A DNA stretch of 64,000 nucleotides from Neopestalotiopsis rosae (taxonomy: Eukaryota; Ascomycota; Sordariomycetes; Amphisphaeriales; Sporocadaceae): NCBI GenBank assembly GCA_023078685.1, contig JALGAS010000001.1, forward strand, positions 2,790,001 to 2,854,000, written 5' to 3'. Each line of letters starts with the position of its first letter. Position 1 is the stretch's first letter. Below are positions 11,196 to 22,900 of this stretch, in pieces. The notes beneath the pieces were generated by a model, which worked only from the letters and a program-made list of their open reading frames with translations, was not told the origin of the DNA and ran no database searches. A program made the translations under genes and the position numbers.

Positions 11196-12026
11196 ATTGT
11201 GAGAATCTCGCCGGGGAAAACCTCTTTCCGAGCGTTCGGTCAGAGTCGTCAGAAGCGAGATGTGAGAGGCAGTCGTGGTGCGTCAGTCTGGAGATGGCCT
11301 CTTTCCAGCGAGCGGGTCGAGATGCGCGCGACCGACCGTGAACTTTTTTCGAAGCTTGAAGCACCAACCCCTGTCCGAAATCCGGACAGCCACCACAGCC
11401 ACACACATGTCTCGTCCTCATCCAAAATCTCAGCCACAGTTTTCAATGCGCACTAACCATGGCCTAGCTCATGAATCGAAGCAAGCCCAACATTGAAACC
11501 AATTCACCCACTGACCAGTCACAAGCTCCAGTTTTGCTGCCACTCTGGCACGTTCCTGGCCGCTCCAACCAGCATCACCCACCAGTCCACTCAATGCCCA
11601 GCGCTTCATTCTCCTCCCCCAGTCGTTTCTCCAGGGCCGTGCATTAGCTGCCGTCGTCATCCTTCAGGTCTTCTTGTCAGCTACAGTCCCACTGCAGTTT
11701 GGGCCTGGTTTTCAATCCATTAGAACTCGTCCTTGACAGAATAGGTCTTCTTTTAGCAAGCACCAAGCACTTTGTGGCGGCGCGCCAGCGAACAAGCATA
11801 CGCGTCATCTAGCAGATAGATAGACTCCTTGCCTCGGGACTACTATTTACTATTTTTACCTGCAGCTTTCTACTCACTCACTACGCATTCCTCACTACCT
11901 TTGATCAGGTAGGCGAAGCTCTACATATTCGATGCTTATGTAGAGCTGCCACCAAATAGGCAAGAGGCGATCCTCTTTCCCCCTCCTCAAAAGCGCGCAA
12001 CACTCTGAGCGACACCTACACACCAA
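11196..12026. promoter_or_regulatory. divergent intergenic region between mL46 and GPHR
   Basis: The 831 bp separate two start codons that point away from each other. The right half is rich in CT and CACTCA sequence typical of fungal leaders and contains a possible 5'-UTR donor (CAGGTAGGCG near 11908). No separate gene is seen. ORFs of up to 85 codons overlap in all frames and lack motifs. Confidence 0.5.
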
Positions 12027-13670
12027 ATGTCCGCCCTCGATTGCGGCGACGATGCCTGTTCAGCACCAGGTTTCGGCACACCGTCCACCTTTTCGCTGCT
12101 CATCTCTCTGACGCCCTTTATTCTGACCTTTGGCGGAGTCTCTGCCTTCGTTCTCAGGAAGATCTTTCCTCAGCTATCCCGCGTTCAGAACTCCCGCGAC
12201 GGCGAGGACCACTTTCTGCCCTCCGATGCGCCCTTGTCTCTACAGCAAGCCCATGCGGAACATGGTTCGAAATCTATTCGAAGACGAGTAGCAGCCGGCG
12301 CATTCTCGACGACTGTCGCTTTGGCCACGGTCCTGGCAGAGTTGATTCTATGCGAGATTTCCAACCTTGTCAATCCCTACGCCCGAACGACGGCGCTCAA
12401 GATCACGGTGCCATCGCTGCTATTCTTTTTAATCGTGGTTATACCGTTTCTCGAACTTCAGTCTTTGATCACTGGGTCGGGATGGAGTTTTCAAAAGACA
12501 TCAAAGGGTCGCATCCCTAGAACAGCTTGGGTTCTGCAATTTGCCGTATTTGGGCTGTGGCTATGCGCCTTTTGGTCTCTAGGAAGTCTGGTGCCAGTGG
12601 GCAGTGAGTTCATGCACTCAACTGCCTCGATGAAAGAATCGCCAGAGAGCACAGGTGGACTCGCTCGGGCTTGTCTCGAGCGCATTGGTGTTATTGGCAT
12701 CTCGCTCATGGCTCTCCTTTCTGGTTTTGCCTCTGTCTCCTCTCCATGGCAGACGTTTGGCAGCAAGAACTCGCGCAAGCCCGTCACGGACGCCGACATT
12801 GCCCGCAAACAGGCCGGGCTAGATGCCACAAACGAGATGCTTCTTACCAAACGCCACCGATTGCAGACCTTGCAGCGCAAAGTTGCTGCCGACACAACGT
12901 CTGCTCAGAACTCGGGATTCCTGACCAAAGTAGTGGGCTCTTTCCGTGGTTCAGGAGATGCGGCAGAAATTCGTGGCTTGAAACTAGAAATATCTGGCCT
13001 CGAAGCAATGGAGGCAAATTTGTCCACCACCCTCTCCCAATTACGCTCTCGGCAGGCTGATTCGGCGCGGGCGGCCACCCCATTGGGTAAAGTTCTCCTC
13101 GTCCCTACGTATGCGTTCAGTCTCTACTGCATGTATCGTATCTGCGCGACGGTCCTTACTACATTGCGACGATTCTATTCTCCATCCGCGTCCTTTTCCT
13201 CGTCCGATCCTATCAATCGCTTTCTTGGTCTGATTGCCAAACATTGGGATCCCAAGCTGGACCAAATTGCCTGGGCACGCCAGATCTCGTTTCTCCTTTC
13301 CGGTGTCATCTTGGCTGCCAGCGCCAATTCGGCATTGCAGACTTTCCACCTTTTTGCCAAGTGGACGCCAGGTCTGTTGTACCAGGCACAGGCCAACCTC
13401 GCTCTCCTGATTGGGCAGATCAGTGCTATTTACGTGATTTCTGCTGCGCTATTACTACGCAGCAATTTGCCCAAGGAGGTCAGCAGTGTAGTCGGTGATG
13501 TTTTGGAAAGCGCATTGGAACCAGGATTCGTTGACAGATGGTTCGAAGGCTGGTTCCTTCTTGCCAGCCTTCTCACAGCGTGTGGAATTTGGATAGGCAG
13601 GAAGATTGGCGAGTTGGGCGAGGACTGGGACGATATAAGTATGGAAGAGATGGGCCAGAAACGGTCATGA
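12027..13670 (+). CDS. Golgi pH regulator (GPHR/GPR89) family multi-pass membrane protein
   Basis: Single exon, 547 residues. About nine hydrophobic segments are visible: around 21-45, 92-112, 126-150, 168-195, 217-240, then after a charged coiled-coil linker (about 250-350, with RKQAGLDATNEMLLTKRHRLQTLQ split by Lys/Arg) further helices near 352-380, 420-440, 455-480 and 505-525. The GPHR order is five helices, a helical linker, then four helices, with the C-terminal half carrying the 'abscisic-acid GPCR-like' domain (SFLLSGVILAASANSALQTF, AIYVISAALLLRSNLP). Animal GPHR is an anion channel needed for Golgi acidification and plant GTG1/2 were proposed ABA receptors. The fungal protein is most likely an endomembrane ion-homeostasis factor. 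It is divergent from mL46. Family call is strong; function is by homology only. Confidence 0.9.
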   Translation: MSALDCGDDACSAPGFGTPSTFSLLISLTPFILTFGGVSAFVLRKIFPQLSRVQNSRDGEDHFLPSDAPLSLQQAHAEHGSKSIRRRVAAGAFSTTVALATVLAELILCEISNLVNPYARTTALKITVPSLLFFLIVVIPFLELQSLITGSGWSFQKTSKGRIPRTAWVLQFAVFGLWLCAFWSLGSLVPVGSEFMHSTASMKESPESTGGLARACLERIGVIGISLMALLSGFASVSSPWQTFGSKNSRKPVTDADIARKQAGLDATNEMLLTKRHRLQTLQRKVAADTTSAQNSGFLTKVVGSFRGSGDAAEIRGLKLEISGLEAMEANLSTTLSQLRSRQADSARAATPLGKVLLVPTYAFSLYCMYRICATVLTTLRRFYSPSASFSSSDPINRFLGLIAKHWDPKLDQIAWARQISFLLSGVILAASANSALQTFHLFAKWTPGLLYQAQANLALLIGQISAIYVISAALLLRSNLPKEVSSVVGDVLESALEPGFVDRWFEGWFLLASLLTACGIWIGRKIGELGEDWDDISMEEMGQKRS

Positions 13671-14159
13671 ATATGATGATTGGATAGAGTTCGGCATCGT
13701 AGTCCGCTCGTGGTATAACTTTGCTGAAGAGCTTCTTGCATATATGCTTGTGCTCGTGATATCACGAGATTATACACTTATAATACAAAGTCATGCCTAT
13801 ACCGACTATACCACGTGATGTGGGACATGACGAATGAGACGTTTTACACGGATTAATATCAACGAAAGATCGAAATCCCACCACAAGCCATCAGACTGTG
13901 ACTACAACTTAAAATCAAGTCGATTTGTAACAATTCGCGTGCAAAATTAGCTTCAGAATTGATCACTGACAGAAATCACTCGGATCGGGTTGCAGATCAC
14001 CATGAGTAATGTTACAATGGTCTAAACTTGGACCCAAGATCATATTTTATCTACTAGAAAAGACCTGTGTGTGCCGCCTGAAGGCATTATCCGTTAGCCT
14101 GCATGAGACTGCACAACAAGCCTCAACTGCAGGCGCATCTGCTGGACGGGAACGATCCA

Positions 14160-15370
14160 TCTCTCTGGTCAGTTGAAAGATTGCAGTGAAAGGACGAAAG
14201 GTGTAGTTGCGCAAAGGGAGGAGCTTGGAGCTCGAGTGATCTAGAAACTCTCGAACGTTACTCAATTGATCAATTGGGGGGAAAAGCAACGCGCTCAAAT
14301 TCAGTTACTTTATTGCCCTTCGTCAGCGCCGCAACTGCGAAGAAAAGACATTCTACCGCGTGGCCAACGATCACCTAATCGGGACTCTTTGGGAGTCCTG
14401 ATATGGCAGTGACGCATAGGACTTGTCGTGAAGCACCGCCTCTCTATGCACCTATTGGAGAGAAATCACAGATGTCTTGCCTGCTCAATGTGAGAGAAGG
14501 ATGAATGGATTTTCTTTTGTTTGGGGTCATGAGATCTACTGTGCCCGACTCGTGGCTAGGAGTGGAACTCCACAGTCACAGACATGCGTCTGGATATGAC
14601 GCTGGCCGCCCCTTCATGGGGGTCAAGATTGCAGTGAAAACCGTGGTTACATGAGCAAGGCCTGAATTCTTTCTTTTACGCGAATCATTAGAAGAGAGGG
14701 CAATCTTTGTCATGATACAAGGCCTGACTTGATCCTCTTCGTGAGGGTTATAATTGCAGTGAAATGCAAGTTTTTCGCTTAGCCCAGCCCCCCTCCTCTT
14801 CTGCTGATTCTGCCAATAAGAATCCATGCAATGCGCCCATGACCACCAACGGGGATCATTGCACGACGTGGGTGATACCTCACTAAGGAAAAGCCGTATA
14901 TTTGCATGTCTCTTGCAAAGCTGATTCTTGTAGTTCGGGAACGCCGGCGACGATGTTAACATCAAGATACCACATGCGTCTCAGGCTAATGAACTCAGGA
15001 GAACATGCATCATCAATTATTGTCACTGATGGGTATAGCAATCGTAGGAGCTTTCTCCCAAGTCATGACATTCTGAAATGCGTATCATTTTCATGCCCAC
15101 ATAGTGATTAAACCTCGTCGGATCTCCTTTGTGAGGCCCAAAATTGCAGTGTAGAATCTTTCCGATATCCTAATCCGGTATTCAGAATCAAGCAAGAAAC
15201 GCCTAATTCTTACATCATGCATACAAAAATCGACCAATAAAAATGTCATTCTTCCCTGGAGTCGACTGGCTCCTTTGTGAGGCCTTAAATTGCAGTGTAA
15301 GAAACCTTCCGATCTCCTAATCCGGCATACAGTAATCAACCAATGAGACCCGATTCTTATCTAGAGTCGA
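14160..15370. repeat. five degenerate copies of an ATTGCAGTG-centred repeat
   Basis: ATTGCAGTG occurs at 14179, 14628, 14753, 15143 and 15289. The first three copies continue GAAA and the last two GTAA/GTAG. On the 5' side the copies share a version of CTTTGTGAGG before the motif (CCTTCATGGG, TCTTCGTGAGGG, CTTTGTGAGGCCC, CTTTGTGAGGCCT). The last two copies extend this similarity 3' through TTCCGATnTCCTAATCCGG and a further CAnTCAACCAAT-like stretch, so about 85 bp match in a unit of 146 bp. The third copy also carries a CCAATAAGAAT equivalent. Spacing is irregular (449, 125, 390, 146). No open frame runs through all copies. Most likely this is an old tandem duplication decaying by mutation. 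Confidence 0.7.
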
Positions 15371-15563
15371 TTGTGAGAATTGTGTCGATCAAGATCGGGT
15401 ACTGTCGGACACTTGCAAGTATCATGACCAGTGTCTTGGTCTCTCCACTTCAAGGTGAGGAAAGGTCTGATCAGAGGGGACGCGTATTGGCAGCATAGCT
15501 TGCAGCGCCGTAACATGCCAAGGACGCGAATGAATATAGTGAGAATTTAATTAAACCATTGTG

Positions 15564-15816
15564 AGTATATTAGAATGTTTCCTTTTGATAATCTGTATCA
15601 GATATAATATTGGAATGAAGTTGGAAAAGAGGAGATGATAACAAAAGAGCAGATATGCTAGATGTGAAAAACAAAGAAAAATCACGTATTTATGACTCCG
15701 TGGTATTATGGAGTGATGCTTAATGTTTTCTATCATACTACGCGCTAATATGTTCTCGACATAAACCGACCCTGCATAAGTCTCCGTACTCCCCCTGGTC
15801 ACACTAAAACTCACCA
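15564..15816 (-). mobile_element. possible Ty1/copia-type LTR relic
   Basis: Read on the minus strand, the sequence GACCAGGGGGAG (about 15808-15797) resembles the polypurine tract that ends copia elements. About 240 bp further on, an ...ATACTCACA end (near 15561) is followed by TGGTTTAATTAA, a loose match to the TGGTATCAGAGC initiator-methionine tRNA primer-binding site common in copia elements. The segment between is AT-rich with no gene. Flanking DNA at 15830-15960 is extremely AT-rich, as expected after repeat-induced point mutation. No integrase or reverse-transcriptase sequence remains in the window, so at best this is a solo LTR or remnant. The call rests on pattern resemblance only. 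Confidence 0.3.
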
Positions 15817-15829
15817 TATTTACTTATAT

Positions 15830-15965
15830 ATAATACGGTATATAAGAGTAAAATAAATATTCTTATATGCTATAAACGTAGAATATATAGTATTTTTTGT
15901 AAAAGAATTTTTTGCAATTTAATTAATATATATATATGAAAATAAGAAATCTAAAAGTTGCTAAT
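15830..15965. repeat. AT-rich low-complexity block
   Basis: More than 80 percent A+T by eye, with TATATATATATA near 15926-15938 and several TTAATTAA-like palindromes. It contrasts with the GC-balanced neighbours and probably marks mutated transposon sequence. Confidence 0.6.
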
Positions 15966-16316
15966 GCGTAGAAAATATCGTATTCTCCGCGGAATATGCA
16001 AAATGGAGGGCGTACGGACACTTCTGCGGGGTGATTGTACATAAAATATCGAACCTGGATTGAACTTATGCAGTCTGTGGCGTTGCTTCTTGTCTACGTT
16101 TTGATACCGAAGCTCATCCCAATGAGAACATTATGCCTTCCTACCTCAATGGAATCGCAACATTAATCATTGTCACATAGCTTCCAATAAGATTATGTGC
16201 CTGTTCGTCACCGAGTCATAAGTATGAAGCTTTGCAGATCATTGAGCGGTCATGAACTTCTTATGATGTTGTTAACTGACTAACCTGATAGGAGATGAAT
16301 ACACTAGGCGAATACC

Positions 16317-18746
16317 TCAAGATGGCAAGCAAGACACATTGCTGGCTTCCCCTTTTGCCAGCTCTACTCTAAGTGTTCCATCAACCAAAGTCGCCTTGGG
16401 ACTCGTAGTTTTGCCATCAGACCAGACCTTTTCTCCATTGACAAGAACATCACGACTTCCCACGTCCTCTAGCACAACTTCGACCACTCCATCTGTGCTC
16501 GATGGCGCCTCGATACAAATATCTTGGCTATCATCATCCAGCGTCCACTGAACAGTAACCGGGCCATCTGGCGTGGGGACTACACCCTTCGCCCAGTTCA
16601 AATCTCCCAAATAAGGTCTCAGCAACCAGCTCTCGAAGCCGGGCTTTGCAGGTTTCACCCCTAGAACGTAATTGCTCAAGAGAGGCACCACTCCTGTACT
16701 CCATCCATGCGCCATACTCGTGAAAGCATCTTCATAGGGTTCACCATTGGTACCAATACCCTCCCAGAATGTGATCTCCGGATCGTATGTCGCCATCCAA
16801 CCATACATGCGGCGAAGCTGCTCGAGTGCCGAATCTGCCTGTCCAGCTTCGAAACGTGCTGCAATCTCAAAGTAGGAGATGAATGCGTACACACGCTGCG
16901 AGCATTCGTCGCAGCCATCAAGATCGTCACCTCCAGCATCGTAGAATGAGTTTCCGTAAGAATGCTTATTCGCTGAGGACAGATAGGAAAGCAGCGATGT
17001 AGACTTGCTGGAGTTGGCGGCCACAATACCAGACAAGATCGCCAGGCTATTGCCGTCCTGTGCGTGTGCATTACAACCGTCATCCGAACAATTGCGGTCA
17101 AAAAATGCGTCCACCGACGAATCCCAGAGGACATCCACGAATGATTCTGCTACCTTATTGGCTCGCTGCTGCCAAGTATTTGCATCGGTATCTTCACCCA
17201 TAATCGTTGCCAAATCAGCAGCTCTATTGAGAGCCAGGACGTATAAGGCACTATAATAGGCCGCAGATCCAGGGCGCTGTAGGAAAGCGTAATCTCCATA
17301 ACCGTCAGGCCGCAGAAGTAGTGAAGTATCGTTGTCAGTGTTGGCGGGATAATAGCTATCCAGAACAAGCTGCAGGTTCTCGTAGTAGGACTTTAAGTAG
17401 GTGAGGTTTCCCGTATACTGAACGTATTCCCAACTGCACGAAACCCACCAAAGTGGGTAATCGAAGAGAGGAAGCTCGTAGTTGCGACTGATGAAATTAG
17501 TTCGAAACTTATAAAGACAACCACCCTCGATCATCAACTTAGAGGAGAATAATGCAGGGATCAAGACGAAATGAACATTATGGATCAAAAATAACTCACA
17601 TGCTAGCAGGTGGAATCCACCCATCACTGCGCTGGTGTTGCACCAGATCTTCCATGACATTGCGTGCAGCTTCTTGAGTATCATGTGTCAAATAGCTGGT
17701 GAGGGCAGATATGGCCAAATCACCCATGTACGGGTCGCGATCTCTTTTCGGGCCATCATGTATGACCAGCTTGTCGAGTAGTGAAGGACTGGTCGCATCA
17801 CGAGGCTCCGTATCATTGGCCCGAAAGACATCAATGTTCATTTCCGTCGTGTAAGCGCCGTCGAACCACCACTGCGTAAGCTGCTCGTCTGAGCATTCGA
17901 ACCAGCCCGTGAAAGTGTCTGCCGTTCCCAGATAACCCGACCATTGTAATTTGATAGAGGTTATAGCTACAACCCCTTCCGAGGTTGTGTAAGGTGAGTC
18001 GATCGGTAGCGCATCAAGTTCGATCTTGACATATCGAAAGCCATGCAGCCCGTCCGAGCATACTTGGTTGTCATATTTGCAACCCCATTGATCCAGCCAT
18101 GTGTACGCTTCGAATTGAACGTCAATCTAGGTAGATGTCAGCAAACAAGCTCCTGTTATACAATTGAGACAATGTGAATCATATATGATTGCCATGCCTC
18201 AAAGTCCAAGTTTCGAGTAACATACCTGATCTGTCCCATTGGTGAGTTTCTCATCCTGCACGCAGTTTTAGTACAATAACCCCCAGCCCAATCAGGTCAA
18301 CATACCCCATCTGCATTATCAGACCTCGTAAAGTCACTCCGGTTCGTCAAAAACTGCAGCGTCTCAGAGAAGCTCAACTTGAGCCCCGGGCGCCCCTGCC
18401 CCGAATAGCTCGTCGAACCAGCAAACTCAATCTCCAGAAGCCCAACGACATTTTGTCCAAAGTCAATGACCACGGTAGGCACCTCATCAGATTCGCTGTT
18501 TCGCGTGAAGTATGCCGTGTCGCCTTTACCAGAGACCAGGGCTTTGGCATTGGTCACGTTGCCGGCCGAGTACTGCGACAAGACGTCCTTGGGCAGCACG
18601 GTCCGGCTCGCCGGGGCCCGGACGTATTGGTGCCAGCTCGGCGTGTCATCACTGCTGTTTTGGGCGGCGTCCGCGACGAGCAGAGCGGCCGGGATCAGGC
18701 CGTGGATGTACGTCCAGTACACTAGTAAACGGTTGATTGTGAGCAT
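16317..18746 (-). CDS. secreted GH78 alpha-L-rhamnosidase-like glycosidase
   Basis: Four exons on the minus strand (18746-18306, 18255-18226, 18126-17600, 17487-16317) join in phase to 722 residues. The second exon is only 30 nt and encodes DEKLTNGTDQ. A hydrophobic start ending near LLVADAAQ is a signal peptide. The N-terminal beta-sandwich domain contains VVIDFGQNVVGLLEIEF, typical of bacterial-type rhamnosidases. The (alpha/alpha)6 barrel contains DGPKRDRDPYMGD, the GH78 catalytic-acid region, and later TFWEGIG, where the Glu matches the proposed base. A C-terminal beta domain ends in DGTLRVELAKG. The family releases terminal alpha-L-rhamnose from plant glycosides, pectin side chains or flavonoids; the short architecture without extra binding modules fits the six-hairpin Bac_rhamnosid group. 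Many N-glycosylation sequons support secretion. The substrate is not provable from sequence. Confidence 0.88.
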
Positions 18747-19948
18747 GGTCGCTTTCCCCTCCTAGTGCGAATTTGAAGCCGGAACAGAAACGGAACTTCA
18801 GGGAATGGAGAGACAGAACAGAAAGTGACGAGGAATCGCTCACATAGAAACAGAAGCAGGGAGATGACCCAGCAGATCTTGTCCTGCGTATTTCTTAAGA
18901 TGGGCAATGGGAATGGGAACGACGGAGCAGTGCAGTCAGGCTCCGCTACTCGTGTTACTTCGATACCCTTCCCATGTTCAACAGGCACTTTTTCATCGTC
19001 TCCTTCTGCCTTTTCGCCTGCAGCACCCATGCTCAGCGGGGAAAGAGTCAGCAGTATCTTTTTGCGTTCCGAGCGGGGTGCTCCTTCTGCTGCTGATGGG
19101 CGAAATCCTGCCAGATTCGGAGTGGTTCGTGTTTGCTCCAGGAAATATACTTCTCAAGAAGAGCCTTTTACCTCGAGAGCGCTCGTTGCCCCGCAATCTT
19201 CTCGTGATGCAACATGCAGTAGTCGATCATCACCAAGGGGGTGAGGACACAGGGGGGAGAGGAAGGGGAAGGGGGGTATGCAAGTCCCCAGGTTGATTGG
19301 TGGATGATGGTGTTCGATTGCTTGAACAGGAAATTAATTGGTCTATACTCTGTACAATGTAGCTCGTTCCGACCAAGCGCGCGGGCGCGCCCATGCAGCT
19401 ATCCAGCCACGGACGGGAATCTGCGAATGGGAGAATTAGGTGGCTGGTCCAAAGTGCAATGCATGTACATGGCACGTGGTGTCTCGAAGCCAATAATACA
19501 CTTTGCTTTTTTTGCTATTTCCAGATTGCATCATAGTCATTTTTGTGTATCCCAATGCTAGATGCATTCGAAAAAGACTTTTCAATTCTGAAAATGGAGC
19601 AAACATTCAAACAAGTAGACAAACACATGGCAAGGTTTACATCAAGACGATGGACTTAGTTTGTTGTAGGCAGATCGATTGATACGAATGCCAAAAAGAC
19701 GTTGAAATTATGCTTCTTCTAGAGTTTTGTTGGATAACTATGCCTATTATTGGATTTCTGCTTCGAAGCCCGTCTAACCGAGAAAACGCCAATGGGAAAA
19801 TCAATGCAGTCGCAGGCCAAAAACAAAGCATGGGCTTGGCCCATGGTCGCTATGATATGACTTTTAGCAATAACATGAAAGCAATGCAGCTTTATATAAT
19901 GCAAGGAATGAATGTTTTCTGAGGCAACATTGCTGCTCATTGCACAGC
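18747..19948. other. intergenic stretch, 1.2 kb
   Basis: This is the promoter of the GH78 gene and the 3' flank of the glutamate dehydrogenase gene, both on the minus strand. A GGGGGAGAGGAAGGGGAAGGG purine tract (around 19250-19273, one interruption) is the only notable composition feature. ORFs here lack family sequence. Confidence 0.55.
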
Positions 19949-22900
19949 CTATTGAGCCTTTGCCATCCTCTTGGACATGCTGTTTTGACGTATTAGCATA
20001 CATTCAATCTCTTCTGATGGAATATTGTGAAAACTTACAAGTCAAAGAAGGCGAATTGACTTGGCGCACTGCCAAACTCATACACAAAGCGGGAGGCGAG
20101 GTAGCTGCCAAAGATGGCACGAAGGTATGCATCCGGAACACGCGAGATGATTGTGTCGAGACCAATCTTCTGGATCAGCAGATTGGGCAGTGCATCCGCC
20201 AATACTGTTCGGCGGATTCTCTCATCCCTCCACAAGTCCGACTGCTGAAGTTCCTCGTCGAGCTTGGTGATGGCTTCGGAAAGCTTGTCAGACAAGATCG
20301 AGCGGGGGATACCAGTCTGCTCATGTTCACGCCAGATGGCCTCGAACTCGAGCGCGGCATTGTCACAGATCTTGGCCTGAACCGACTTGACGTAGGCCTG
20401 GTAGAACTCGGGAGCCTGGCCGTGCCTGTCGTGGCACATGTTGGTGACGAATCCCTCATCATCGAAACTTAGAGATGCGAGGACCTCGAGCGAGGATGAG
20501 GTAACACCACCCTTGTTGGCAGAGGCATCCTTGAACAGGATACAACCAGCTGCCTCAAGTCGCAGCTTCGCATCTTGCGTGATGAACAAGTTGGCGCCTT
20601 CTACAATGTAGGGGACCTTGGACTTGCCATCTTCGATCAACTTGCCGACAGTGACAAGATCGATGGACTCGGGTCGACCACCGCAGGGAACAAATGTGTC
20701 AGTGAGCCCGGTATCGCGGAGATGGAAGGTGTTGCGGAATGCAGTGCCATTGGCCACGACCTCTCCAGTGGGCAACTTGACATTGACATCGTCACACAGC
20801 ACACGGTATCCGTCCTTGGACAGTTTGGAAACGTCAAACTGGGAAATCATGACTCGGTTCTTGGCAAGGCGCAGGAGCTCTTCCTTGTCCAGACCGTTGG
20901 GATCGACGAGTACACCAGCTCCGTCAATGATGGCAGTGTACTTCTCGTTGCTGAGCAAGATCTCATTGCTTCCCAGGTCACCGTCAGGTCCACCCGTCTG
21001 CATCTTCCTGACGGTCGATGGGTCCAAGTTCTTCTTGCGGTAGATGCCCTTGACGTATTCACGAACGGAAAGGGTCGTCATTCCATAAGTATCATGGGGA
21101 ATACCACCGAGCTTGGGAGACTTTCCAGTGAAGAAGGACTTCCACCAAGGTGCACCACGAGCGCGTGCATGCTCGGTTGCCCAGTTGACAAGATCAGCAG
21201 TATTCTCATCTGGTCCCATGAAGAGGATCTCCTGCTTTCCGTAAAGATCGACAATAGGGTTCTTGATGCCGGGTGTCTCGGCTGGCAAGAGGAGATCCAT
21301 GATACTGTCAATGTACTTCTCAAAAGCCTCTCTGCCCTTGTCCTGTTGCTTGGGGTCGAGTAAAATGACACCCTTGGAACCACCTTCGGGGATATCCTTG
21401 TTCTTGCGCTGCTGGGTGCTGGCGAGACCATAGTTCTCATCAAAGAGGTTGCGAGCATTGATGGAGTATGCTTCCTTTGATCGAGACTTGACAATACGAA
21501 TACCACCGCGAGCAACGTCCCTGAAGCGCAAGTGGAATCCACGAGCTTCCGAACTAATGACCAGGAACATGCCGTAGAGGGGCTTGGGATACTCCATCTC
21601 GGGCAGGAACACTGGGTCGAGTCTGAAGCTGAGAGCGACCTTGGTGGGGGTGAAGTAGTTGGTCTTCAGAATGGCATTGTTGAAGACTCTGAATGATGTC
21701 ATGACCATCTCTTCGTGCTCATTTGACACTTCTCGGGAGATCTTCTGCTTGAGGTTGGCATCAGACAGAACTTCGACGGCCGGTGTGGGAGCAATCGTCT
21801 CTCGCTCGTAGTCTGTTCCCACGCTCAAATGAACGCTCGCAAATGAAGCGTACAGAGCACGGACGAGGCCAGGGTATTGCATGATGATTTCAAGAATGTA
21901 GTCTGGTGTGAATGTCTCGGTACGCAGACGACGCTTCAGCTTAGAAAGGATCTCGTTGTGAAGGCTGTTCTTTGGGTTCAGGGCTTCTTGAAGCGAGGCA
22001 TATTCGGTTCCCAGTCTGTTCAAGAAGTGCTGTACAAAGACCCAGACAGAGTGACCGTAGATTGCCTCCTGAAGACTCAGCTCGCCGGATGCGAAGAGAT
22101 CGTGGAGCTTGTTCTGGGGAATACAGTAGAGCAGCGAAATTTCCTTTGTGATCTGGTGGATCGACTGTTCAATAGGAGGGTACTTGCCGCTCTCATTGGG
22201 CGCCGGCTTCAGGTAGATACAGATGACAGTGATGCCGTTGGAAAACTGCTCCACGTACTTTCTGGTACTAGTGACACCGTAGTAGTGGTATAGATCACTC
22301 AGGGCGCTGAACATGCCTCTAGCAGTACGCGATCGGAATGCAACAATGAGTCGCTTCTCTTGCGAGTCTTCAATGTCGAAAACCTCAATCACCGGACCAG
22401 TACGGCTCACAGCAAGGGAAATAATATCTCCGTACAGCTGCTTGGTGTTGTTTGTGGCCTTGGTCAGGAACATGCGGTCGCTGATCACTTCAAGGCGAGT
22501 CTCGTCGGGCGATGGGTTGGGATCCACAAACTGACACTGATACACGAAGTAACATCTGAGAGATGCTTTCGACTCATCATCGCTAGAAATTGTGCCGGGA
22601 GATCGGAAAGTCTCAACGCGGAAGCGTCTGGTGCCGACATGGTCGAGATACTTGGCTTCGAGCCGAGTCTCGTACCTGGGACCACCCAAGGCCGTCTTGC
22701 CTGGCTCGCTGGTATCGATGTAGATGGCGTGGTCTGCAGCCTCCATGTCCAGGCGAATGGCCTCTTGTTGATTGGCACGGTTGCGTGCTGCTACCTTGGC
22801 GGCGTACAGAGAGGTGACGTGTGTCGCAATGACATCGACAGTCTCAAGCTGAAAGTAGACATCGTCGATACCCAAGGAGTTGTAGAACCACTCAATCTGT

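Larger units (their letters stand above)
13671..16316. other. gene-free stretch with repeat relics
   Basis: The 2.6 kb between the GPHR and GH78 genes hold no recognisable gene. Two structures stand out and are listed separately: a family of degenerate repeats between about 14.17 and 15.37 kb, and an AT-rich block with LTR-like features from 15.56 to 15.96 kb. The rest is anonymous sequence. Confidence 0.65.

Noticed and set aside
14047..15339. Repeat-protein gene on the minus strand across the ATTGCAGTG repeats
   Set aside because: Copies fall in different frames and are interrupted by stops, so the repeats are not coding as they stand.
20575..21363. 262-codon frame opposite glutamate dehydrogenase
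   Set aside because: Antisense shadow of a strongly conserved gene.
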